Assembly (NCBI GenBank): GCA_004352715.1
Contig: SCFE01000043.1
Location: 1,283,080-1,347,079 of the forward strand
Origin: Hofstenia miamia
Lineage: Eukaryota > Xenacoelomorpha > Acoela
Length of the DNA stretch: 64,000 nt
Direction of reading: 5' to 3'
This document shows, piece by piece, positions 11,241 through 21,377 of the stretch. Every line of letters starts with the position of its first letter. The first letter of the stretch is position 1. Under the pieces are notes generated by a model. That model was not told the DNA's origin. It saw only the letters and a program-made list of their open reading frames with translations, and did no database searches. A program made the translations under genes and the position numbers.

Positions 11241-11600
11241 TTTCTGTTTTGTACTGCAGCATGTATTGCAATCAATTATATGTCTCCTTAGCTTCACAGC
11301 TAAAATAGCAATGTTAGTTGCTTTCTTAGTTGTATTATGAAAAAAGTCTCACAAAGTATTAATGTATGATCAATTTCACAATTGCTCACTTTATTCATTG
11401 AATAAGAAGACTGAATTGAAAAAACTATCTTTACTATCATTTCTGTTTTGTACTGCAGCATGCATTACAATCAATTATATATCTTTTTGCTTCACAGCTA
11501 AAATAGCAACATTAGTTGCTTTCTTAGTTGTATTATGAAAAATGTCTCACAAAGAATTGAATGTGAGATAAATTTCACAATTGTTCACTTTAGTAGTTTG
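11241..11600. repeat. Tandem duplication, ~199-bp unit
   Basis: Two adjacent copies start with TTTCTGTTTTGTACTGCAGC at 11241 and 11440. They share GCTTCACAGCTAAAATAGCA and TTGCTTTCTTAGTTGTATTA. The copies have diverged by scattered substitutions. Confidence 0.85.
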
Positions 11601-12423
11601 AAAAACAATTTTTAATTTCTTTTCTAAATATGAGTAATCTGAAATTTCCATTCCAAGTAATATTATGGAATTTATATCAAAGCAAATTTATGGCACAAAA
11701 AATTCTACATAAGAACAGAGGTCAGTATATATTGGCTGAAATTTATATGAATATCATATACTTATAAATATAATGCTCACTGAAAAAAATATGGCCCTTA
11801 CAAATTTTCAAGTCACTATGAAATACTTGTGTGCTATTAATTGCATTTATGAATATTTTATGTAGGTTTTTCAGGGAAACTTCTAAAGTAAAATGTATGT
11901 GTATTAAGCTAATTTTGTTATGGTATGAAATGAATAAAAAAGAGATTAAGAAACATTACACTAGATTTTGATAATTTACTTCAAAATAAAAATGAAGCCC
12001 AAAATATTGTAGCCTGCACATTCAACATTTGGGTTGAATGCACTTGCATAATATTTGAATATGGGAAAAAATGAAAAACACTAATATTGTAAAGCAAATA
12101 GGCAATAACTTGTAAACACACAAAGAAACAAATAAACTTTTAACTTAACTAACCTGTGCAAATAATTGCTAAAATTGTTAATAATGAAAACTATTATCAT
12201 AAAGTTTTGCAATGAATGTTTTTGCTTTTAAAAAATTTCCTAGAAATTAAAAATTATATTATCTTTATAATATAATATGCTTCCTCTTTAAGAAGAGGAA
12301 ATATATTTTCACTCTCAGGTCCATCTGCTCTCAACTCCATTATTTCCTCCATCCATACATTGACAATGGAAAATATAACAATCCCTCTTAGCACACTTAT
12401 AACTCATTTTAGCCCCTACAATC

Positions 12424-13010
12424 CAAATATGAATTTATTTCTTCAATTAAAACAATATTGAAATAGCAATTTATAAATCTATCTAACAAAATTACTATGT
12501 TATTGAATTTCAACCATTTATATTATTTCACTAAATTGTGAACAAAGCATTGATCAAATAAAAAATCTAACAGTGTGAATAGATTCAGAATGTTTGAACA
12601 TAGGTATAAACTGCAATTTTAGAACAAAAATCAAATTATGAAGCCCTTGTAAAATATGAATTTCTTAAAAACAACTTCCATAGACTGCCAAATTTAATAA
12701 AAATGAAAATGCACAGATCTAAGTGATGCTTAGTAACTAACAAAAATCATTTACAACTAAATTCAAAATTGAAAAATCCACATATGAATTGATTTTTTCA
12801 ATTAAAACAATATTGAAATAGCAATTTGGAAATCTATCTGATGAAATTGCTGTTTATTTAAAAATTCATTCACTATTAATCAAAATGCAAAGCAAGGATT
12901 GATCAAATAAAGAATCTAACAGTGTAAATATATTCAGAAGGTTTGAAATTAGATAGAATGAGCAATTTTCAACAAAAAATCACATTTGGAAGTCATTGGA
13001 AAATATCAAA
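12424..13010. repeat. Direct repeat, ~356-bp offset
   Basis: Segments near 12424-12660 and 12781-13010 share TCAATTAAAACAATATTGAA, ATTGATCAAATAAA and ATCTAACAGTGT. Divergence is moderate. The function is unknown. Confidence 0.75.
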
Positions 13011-14479
13011 TTGCTTAGAGCTAAGGAACACTAAGAATTATATGAATGTATTCAACAAAATTTCACAATACAAACTCTAGATTGACTTGTAATACTAAAG
13101 ATTAACATATTTAAATAATTTGAGACTTTTAGAATCTAATTATAACATTGGTTTTTAATTTAAAGCTGTAGTAAAAGAGCAGTTATAAAAAATTCTTGAA
13201 AATTTGAGTTTTCACATTTAATTGATTGAATGACAGTGAAAAGCCTTCTAAATCTAGAAATTTAATAACAGAAACACATTTGCCAGGCTTTAGTCAATGT
13301 TAAACATCAATCTTTATTGAGAAATAGTAGTCAATGCTCTGAAAAATTTATATTATTTAAAACCCAGACATCCCAGCATATTCAATAAGCAGGGCAAAAT
13401 CTCAAAGAAATTGTCAGAATGGATCACAGATATCAATAAAATGGAGTAAAATGCAAATGAATTTTTAAGGTTTATTCATAATATCTATTTTCATCATCAA
13501 CAATATGCATTTAAAAACACTGATTTTTTGCAAGTTTTTAGGGGTGTCCTAATATGAAGTGAAATTGTGAAATATTACTAAACAAAATTTTAAAGATTAA
13601 CAAAATTAAAAACAAAATGCAGCTTTATAGACATTTTTTTCCAAAAAAAAATTACTATAATTTTTAAAAAATTACTAACCTATCCTATAAAATTAATATT
13701 TAAAAGAGAAAATTTCCTATTATGGAAGATTGACAGGGAATTTTGGGAAAATTGTTTTTTAATGTTATTTCTTATATTACTGCAACTATCTCAAAGTAAA
13801 AATTTCCAATTTTTAATTTCAAGAAAAAAGTTTTTTTAGTTGACATTTTTAAGACTTTTTGTATTGGGACATTCATTATATCAAATGTTTTTAAAGAAAA
13901 TATCTTTTCTGACAAATTAAGCCAGCTCTGGCCAGCCTAGCTAAGCCAATATTGATTTTAGAGCTAAGCATGCTGAGAAACAATTTTTTTCAGTGAAATT
14001 TGCTACTTAAAAATTCAAATGAAGCTGTGATATCTTTAAAATTTTTGTTGCTATAGCCTGCTCAAATTAAAATGGAATATCTAAAGGCCAACCCAGGTTT
14101 TCAAAATGATTTTTTTTTAAAAAAAATTATGGCTGTGTGAAATTTTTGTCTTGAAATTTCAAACAATTCTGATCAACAAACAATTTTTAAAGAAAAGTTG
14201 TTATTCAAGTAAATGGTATGAAAATTTAACAATTAATTTCTAATGTTGGGAATTTAAATAAACTTTGAATTTTCAAATTAAATTTTTTCAGTGAGCTCTC
14301 TCCAAACATCATGAATGACAGCAAAAAAAAATTTTTCCACTAGAGGGCGCAATTTTGACATGCTAAGGCTCTATAAGCCTGCAAAATTTCATGGACATAG
14401 CTGCAATATTCACAGAGCAATGGGCAGAAATGTGTTTTTCAAGAAATTTAGAGGATCTATAGGAAGCAACTAATGTTGC

Positions 14480-15200
14480 TTAACAAGCTGGATGAAAGAA
14501 AACACAACATGAACAACTGAGAAACACTTATTGGCAAAGAACTCATATTTCAAGAGGTAGAAATGGGGAATCAACAATAGAGGATTATTATATACAGAAG
14601 ACCAGAACCTGAGAATAGTGATGCCCAAATGCTACAGAAGGGATCTCATGAGGAAAAAACATGAGAAAGGCCACATGGGCATCAACACAAGAGGCATAAC
14701 AACAGGCATTCAGAGAGTGGCAGAAGACATAATTTATAAGTGTAAAGTATACCTACTCAATCATAAACTACATTTTTCAAAACAGAATGTGCCATTGGAG
14801 AAAATAATCATAACATTCACAAACAAGATAGTACATATGGATATAGAGACACTGTTAAAAGATGACAAAGGATTTCAACACATTTTAGTTATAATTAACA
14901 ACTTCAAAAGATATCATAGGATAATACTACTTGACTCAACAACAGTGAAGTTGCAACAAAAAAAAGACAAGGAATGGATCCTAAAATTCAGACTGATGGA
15001 AAAAATAACTACTGACAAAGGAGTACAGTTCAAAAGTAAGTTGCTCAAGGAACTGACAAAGCTGCTAGATTTTGAACATGGGAAAGCAACATATCACCCA
15101 CAAGTGAAAAGAGCTGTGGAAAGGTTGAATCAAACATTAATCAAGTTGATAAGAGCAAGCCCAAACAATGGAAGCATTGGATTACACAGAAGAATTTGAA
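14480..15200 (+). pseudogene. Ty3/Gypsy-type integrase
   Basis: A 193-codon open frame from 14618 covers most of it. The zinc-binding part is HEKGHMGINTRG followed by YKCKVYL (second Cys changed). The core is VHMDIETLLKDDKGFQHILV (first catalytic Asp), then TTDKGVQFKSKLLKEL (second Asp) and ATYHPQVKRAVERLNQT (catalytic Glu). Upstream the linker ends in IIYRRPEPEN before the frame. All three acidic residues can still be placed. Downstream (WPHIEIRRPTGNF) is decayed C-terminal sequence. Confidence 0.88.
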
Positions 15201-15940
15201 CAAATAACAAATGTGAACATCAGATGCAGTTTGAACCAAAGGAAAGTATTCCTGGAAGAACTCCAGGAAATCTGGCTAAAAATAAAGGCAGAAAAACTTA
15301 TGGAATAACAGTGGCCACACATTGAGATTAGAAGACCCACTGGGAATTTTCATGAAATGATTAAAGAAATATTAAAAAAGATAGAGTGAAGCTGCAAATC
15401 TCAAATGCACATAAGCTTCATGTGAAATCCTGTGCCTTCAGTGAAGTCCAATTTATCCCCATAATAAATTACTATCCTTGAGAGTAACTATTTCATCTCT
15501 ATTAACTATCAGCAGCACAGACCCTAAATGGTTAGCACAGTTTGCATACATTTGAATGCAATGCAGACAATGCTAATCACTGACAATTTTGTGTTTACAT
15601 TTAACATGTACAGCTGAATCAAATGGCACATGCCAGAGCAGTGCAATGTTCTCTACAGTGGATGAATCACATTATTGCTTCTCTCACTCTGATGTTTGCA
15701 GTAAACTTGATTATCAATTAATACCAAAGTCTATTGCAATGTAAAACTTAGTCAAATTGCATCACATTACAATTACAGTGTAAACAAATAAACAGATTTT
15801 TTAGCAATTTAATACTAGTTAAAATATAAAACATTGTTATTCTTTATTCACTAATGAATAATCTTCTTTCATCAAACAAAAAGGCATTGAATTCACAGTT
15901 AAAACAATTATTTAAGTAACATACAACAAACTGCAAACAT
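15201..15940. other. Non-coding stretch after integrase
   Basis: After the integrase tail (to about 15370) I see no coding signal to 15940. It is CpG-free and AT-rich like the rest of the block. Confidence 0.5.
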
Positions 15941-15942
15941 AA

Positions 15943-17004
15943 ATGTCAGCATATCCCCAGTTAAAAATAAAAGAAGCAATATCACAGTATGAAAAACTAT
16001 TCATAAGAATCATGAACAGAGAAACACAGATTGAAAAATGTCTATTATTCAGACTGCAAAAAATTAGGCTGCATGTACCAAAAAATGACATGCATATTTT
16101 CAGAGAAAATGAGGAAATACATGTGTGGCACAATGGCCAATCTGCATCTGAAACAATTTACCAAGCAGCCCTGGCTAACAATGGAGATGATAGTTAATCA
16201 AAAGAAAGCAAACACAAGTAAAATACTTCTCCAAATTCAGAAGACACACATAAATGTGAAATCTGGATCTACAAAATTCTTGATCAACTATCTCAGAAGC
16301 TCCTTCATAAAGATATTGAAGCATCAACAAAAGATTAAGCAAGATAACAAGGAGGAACTGGTCAAAATCATAGAAATTGTGCTCAAAATAACACAGGATA
16401 TACATGAGGAGGAATTCCTGTTGAGTTTGTTGATGATAGAGATGACTCCACAAGCCCAAAAGACAATTTATCATGTCAATATGGAGAAGTGGGACATAGA
16501 AATACTGAAACAAACACTTCAATGGATTGAAACAAGAGATGGCCATTGATCATAAAACAAAGGAGAGAATCACAGAGAGATCCTATGACCATTGAAGGTG
16601 ATGAAGGCCTTTCCTGAGAAAGACCTGGACAAACTAATAAGACCAGAAAATTGAATCACAGTAAACATGGAGTGCATCACAAGTAAGCTGGCAATCAAGC
16701 AAGAAGCATCTTGAAAGTAAGCAAAATGGGGCTTTTAACAAGGTTTTGGGATGGAGTAGCACACTGGAAAGCCAACTACCCTGCAACATTTGAAATAACA
16801 AAAGCTAGAACAATAAGAGGGACAGACAATGTCAAAGAAGAGAAAATGAGAACAGAACTACTAATCTGCACACCACCCCTAACCACTAGAATTCCAATGT
16901 TGATGCCAAGGTGGAAAGTCAAGGACAAGCTGTTAGTGAAACTCCCTATGGTGGAGGAGAATTCATATGCAGGGGACTTAATAAAAGCAAAGCAGATAGT
17001 TTAA
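15943..17004 (+). pseudogene. Unrecognised coding-like segments
   Basis: Three overlapping or successive frames (15943-16197, 16031-16549, 16711-17004) have no clear homology. The second has a helical, acidic stretch (EELVKIIEIVLKITQDIHEE) and a Trp-containing end (LQWIETRDGH). The third reads GLLTRFWDGVAHWKANYP. They could be a decayed gag-like or extra reading frame of the surrounding block. I do not assign a function. CpG absence may itself lengthen open frames by chance. Confidence 0.3.
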
Positions 17005-18029
17005 GAACCAGTGTACACTAAGTCAAAGAAATTAGCAACAGCACAAAAGAATATATAAAGAGGGAGAAATAAGTGCTTATCACTTGTTTAAAAATGGAAG
17101 GGAAATTCATGAACAAATTGAAGCAACAAAACTCAACAACAACAACAACAAAAACACTGATATTACACACAGGCATAATATAGCATCTCCTACCAGGCCC
17201 AACATTTGGTTGCGCAAATCTAATCCTTTTGTTCTCCATAAATTTTGTGGGAAGGAAGCTACTTGTTCTCAACTGTTTTATGGATTAATACTATTCCTCT
17301 GTTAACTTTTATTAACAAATAGATTAGCAATCACTATTTAGGTGAAGTTTCATTTCTCCACAGTTCTAGTTGGTGGGCATCTGCCCAAAACTGTTCTCTC
17401 TATCAGCAACAAATCCAGTAATCCAAGTTCCTCAATTAATCTCCAACACTCATCTTGAAGAAGGCTTGTTATGTGTACCCTAACCTTTGATGGTGCTTGC
17501 TGATGATTAAACACAACTCAACTTAAATCTCTTTTTATTGTGTGTTGTAGTTCTAATCAATAAACAGACATAAGTTTTGTGCAACATAACTTGTCACTAG
17601 CTGCTTCATTAACAAAGTAACATAGTTAAAAACATTGTCATTTCCAAAAACTATTGGCATTCAAATTACTTAATTAAATACACAGCAGCTCCCTAACCTA
17701 TATTTAGATAAGATAATTAATATAATAAATGGTCTTGTTATTAGTCACTATATTTTCAACAATTTAGATCTAAAAAGGTTAATACATCATACATTTGGCT
17801 AACTAGCTGTTTTTGAATTCTTACAAAGTACATGATGAAAAACAATCAATAGTCAGCTAAACAGGAGATGAAAAACTATACCTAACTTAAATGAATTTCA
17901 TGAAACAGGGGAAAAGAACCTTGAATCATTCCTGTCATGGGATCCTGACCACTACTTGGCATGAACTATTTAGCTTGACTTTACTATTAATAAATTAAAA
18001 TTAACAATTAACAAATTTGGTCTACCATA
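17005..18029. other. Non-coding 3' region inside the block
   Basis: AT-rich with a short (CAA)n-like tract near 17130-17150. No protein motif and no direct repeat of the 5' region was recognised. Confidence 0.5.
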
Positions 18030-18353
18030 AAAAAATTAAATGACTTACAGGTCTTTACTAATAATTTTTTTTCTAATCAGACTCAATTGTAAATTTAAAT
18101 CTCTATTTTGGCTCACTTTGTCAAAAAGCCAAGCATTTGACTTTTAGGTGCACTATTTTTTGCTGTAATTCTTTTTGACCTGTTTTTTTTAAAACCTTGA
18201 TTATTGATAAATTTTGAACAACTAAAATTACACTACATAAAATTTCTATTATTTGGCACCATTATCTCTTTGGTCAGAATAGGTGCCTTTCCAAATGCAC
18301 CTTTCTACCTTAGGTGAGGTTAACAAGAATGCCTTGAAGTTTGCATTCTGCTA
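18030..18353 (-). repeat. Right terminal inverted repeat of the 12.75-kb block
   Basis: Reverse complement aligns with 5601-5930. The outermost shared bases are CAGAATGCAAA. Inner shared landmarks include AAGTCAAATGCTTGGC against a shorter, diverged left version. Confidence 0.75.
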
Positions 18354-19206
18354 CATTAGTGATAAATTCCTAAATTTTGCTCATTTATTAATAAAATAGC
18401 TTTTATATTTTTGCAATTACTTTCAATATTTAAATTTTGGTTCAAAATTTAACAATATTCAATATCCATGTGCATAGGAATTAATAAACATCATTAAACT
18501 ATTTTTTGCAAACTGGTTTCATATGCCTAGTAAAATCAAACATGATATGTTGTTGTTTAAGTGTAGAAGAAATTTTATTTAATGTAGAAAACTTTTTGCT
18601 TTATTTGGATAATTAAGGCTATAATCTTTATCAATGAAATATAATGAAGAAATACAATAAGGCTTACATAGTAAATAAGTATTATAAAATTATTATCATA
18701 TAATGCAGTAATGCATTGGCAACATATTGTTTTTTACAACTATGCAATATCTTAAATCACAGCTCATTATTACAGCTGTTTTTTTGGTTATTCTCATTTA
18801 TTCATGAGCTCATCCTTTGTCCCCAGAATTTTCTATGGGTGGAATTTGATGACTTTACTTTTGAATTAACACATAGGTTTTTGTAAATACACATAAATGT
18901 TGAACATCAAAATAATTAAAAAAATATTAAACAAGTTGATTACAACTGTCAAGAATTCTTGTTTTTCAGTAAGAGAATTTAATGCCAATAGCAGTTAAAT
19001 CATTATTTCTGTATTTATATCTTTCTGAGTGATACAGATTGAATACAAATTTGAAGAAAAGCAATGCAATGAAGAATAAAATCAATTTCCTTTACTATGG
19101 TTATATGTTTGTAGATTTTTCTATGAAATGATATTAAATATAAAAACTCATTTTTGATGCTTCATAACTAATGATTTTAATAAATAGCAAATATCATCAT
19201 AAGATG
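18354..19206. other. CpG-free non-coding stretch
   Basis: No gene, RNA or repeat recognised. CpG remains absent here, so the depletion continues past the right inverted repeat. Confidence 0.5.
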
Positions 19207-19556
19207 CAGGGTTTTTGTCTCAAGTTTAGGTTACTTGGACTGAGTTCAAGTTTTTATATTTCAAGTTCAAGTTTGAGTATTTTTTTAAAGAAAATTCTGA
19301 GTTTGATAAAGTTTTTTTCTAATTCCATGTTTTTTAGGCTAAAAACATTTATTTTACAAAATTGCTAAGCTAAAAATAGTTATTTACAATTGGTAACAAA
19401 ATTGAAATTTAAAATAATTTAATTTTTACAGTATAATTGAATGGATTTTCAATCAAGTTTAAGTTTTGAGAATTTATCTTCTGAGTTCTACCAATCAAGT
19501 TTTGTGAGTTTATTTAAGATCAAGTTCTTAATATTCCAAGTACCTGTAAAACCCTG
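19207..19556. mobile_element. hAT-type MITE with a perfect 8-bp target duplication
   Basis: Begins CAGGGTTTTTGTCTCAAG and ends with AAAACCCTG. The ends are inverted copies, including a subterminal ACTTGGA/TCCAAGT match. It is flanked by ATAAGATG on both sides (19199-19206 and 19557-19564). The inside is rich in CAAGTT repeats. No coding capacity. Confidence 0.88.
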
Positions 19557-19593
19557 ATAAGATGTACATTGGTAAGATAAAAAACATTATTAT

Positions 19594-20930
19594 TTTTTGA
19601 CTACAAATTACTAGAATTATTCAAATGTCAAGTTATTTATTAGTTATATTTAATATTAACTATTTTAGTTCCGTAAAATATATTCATTACACATTTCCTT
19701 TAAATTTCTACTAAAATATTGTTTTAAAAATTGACTGTTTTTGTAAATATATAGTAGCCTTATAAAATACAAAAAGGAGTGATTTGTTCATTTATAATTT
19801 GCATATTTGATTTTTTGGAAGGTAAACCTATTTTTTCATTTCATATTTACTTATTTACCATATTTTTCATGATTATTCTAAGTTTAATCTACTTTTCTCT
19901 AAAATTACTAAAATACAAAAGGGAGCTAATTTTTTGTATTTATGCTGAATTTTGCAACTATTTAGGAATTATAATTTAATTTAATACATTCTTAGTTGTT
20001 TTCTTCATTTGTTATAGTGATTTTTTAGTATTTTTGAAATAGTTTTCCAAAACTATCTTCCTTTCAGTTAATTACTAAAAATTTCAATTACTAATAATTT
20101 TGAAATAAAATTTGAACTGTGAAGGAATGTCATGCCTTGACCAGGTCATTGGTTTGATTCTAGTGTGATTGAATAAGCTATTGAAATAATATACTATAGG
20201 GACTTGACAGGAGTTGAACCTATATTTTACCATGCAAGATGGTAGTATTACACACAACATGAATCCACAAACAATCTATTACCTGATTTTAATCAATTAA
20301 AAATGCAGATAACATGTATAAATGATACTAAGAGTAATGTACAAAAGCGTTAAAAAATCTTAAAATTACATAAAAAGCAAAAACCAATAACATCTTTTAC
20401 ATGGATTGTTTTTTAGTCATGCCTTATCTCCCTTTTGTATTTTAGCAATTTAGTGAAAGGTAGATGAATTTAAAAAACTATGAAAAACTATATAGAAATC
20501 ACTATAAGAAATGAATAAAACAACTAAGTATGTATTAAACTAAATTATAATTCCTAAATAGTTGCAAAATTTAGCACACATACAAAAGATTTGCTCCCTT
20601 TAATATTTTAGTAATTATAGAGAAAAGTAGATTAAACTTAGAACAATTATGAAAAATATGGTAAATTAGTAAAGAAGAAATAAAAAAATAGGTTTACCTT
20701 CCAAAAAATTAAATATCCAAAGTAAAAATGTATAAATTTCCCCTTTTTGGATTTTATAAGTCTATTATATATTAATGAAAGACAGCCAATTTTTTTAAAA
20801 AAACAATAATTTAGTAAAAAATTAAAGGAAATTCATAATTAATAGATTTTAAAGGACTGAAATAGTTAATATTAAATATAACTGATAAGTAACTTGCATT
20901 TGTATAATTCTAGTTATTAGTAGTCAAAAT
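19594..20930. repeat. Foldback repeat with ~455-bp arms
   Basis: The left arm 19594-20050 and right arm 20470-20930 are inverted copies. They share GTTATATTTAATATTAACTA, TTTTTTGGAAGGTAAACCTA and GCAACTATTTAGGAATTATA. The arms are diverged but alignable along their length, around a loop of about 420 bases. Apparent short reading frames in the arms are chance. No target duplication was resolved. Confidence 0.8.
20198..20256 (-). other. tRNA-derived sequence (3' part), in the foldback loop
   Basis: The minus strand has a TACCA/TGGTA stem with a 7-base loop TCTTGCA. Then comes a T-arm ATAGG-TTCAACT-CCTGT, and it ends AAGTCCCT. That is the order of an anticodon arm, T-arm and acceptor 3' strand. 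The matching 5' half is not visible and base 33 is C rather than T, so it is not a working tRNA. It may be a tRNA relic or part of a SINE. Confidence 0.3.
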
Positions 20931-21377
20931 TTGGGAATGCTGCATAAGTTTGTAATATATATGTTCATACAATATATGGTTGTAAATACTTGTTTGTAAT
21001 ATCTATTTGTAAATTTATGTTTGTAAAATATAGGTTTGAAAAGGTATTCATACAATTTATGTTCATAAAATATAAGTTTGTTAAGTTATTCATACAATTT
21101 ATATAATGCATGTTGTTTGCAAATTTTCAGTATATTCTAGTGGGTCATCTCACTTCCCCCAAACTCACTTCCCCCAAGTCTGACGTCACAAAATATTAAA
21201 TACCATTAGAGACAACATTTCTATTAAGTTCTTGATCATTGAAATTAATGTTTACTTTAATAATTAATATTAGAGTTTGAAATATTGACATTAACAATTC
21301 ACAGAATTTTGGGATGTTTTAAAGTTACTGCTATTATTATTCCTTGAGTCAGCAATGTTTGTATTATTTTAGTTGAA

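Larger units (their letters stand above)
11060..14450. other. 3.4-kb non-coding interruption between RNase H and integrase
   Basis: In Ty3/Gypsy elements integrase follows RNase H closely, but here about 3.4 kb of non-coding, repeat-bearing DNA intervenes. Both edges contain CTAATGT (near 11055 and 14470), which could be a short target duplication or chance. The only CpG seen in it is in GAGGGCGC near 14349. Confidence 0.55.
5601..18353. mobile_element. 12.75-kb TIR-bounded block carrying a decayed Ty3/Gypsy-like gag-pol
   Basis: Two imperfect inverted repeats of about 330 bp (5601-5930 and 18030-18353) bound the block. They share GAAAGGCACCTATTCTGACC and TAGTAAAGACCTGTAAGT exactly. Outer ends read TGACAGAATGCAAA and, on the other strand, TAGCAGAATGCAAA. 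Flanks AATTATTG and CATTAGTG agree at 6 of 8 positions, a weak candidate target duplication. Inside, in retroelement order, are a gag zinc knuckle, protease, RT, RNase H and integrase. I found no direct long terminal repeats. CpG is almost absent: the only ones seen lie near 8995, 10697, 14349 and 17212. Either one unusual element or a Ty3 element nested between two inverted repeats. Confidence 0.6.

Noticed and set aside
5601-18353. Polinton/Maverick element
   Set aside because: Long TIRs and an integrase fit, but RT, RNase H and a gag zinc knuckle do not, and no protein-primed DNA polymerase, packaging ATPase or capsid was seen.
5601-18353. DIRS-type retroelement
   Set aside because: Inverted ends and RT fit, but there is a DDE integrase in the normal Ty3 position and no tyrosine recombinase motif.
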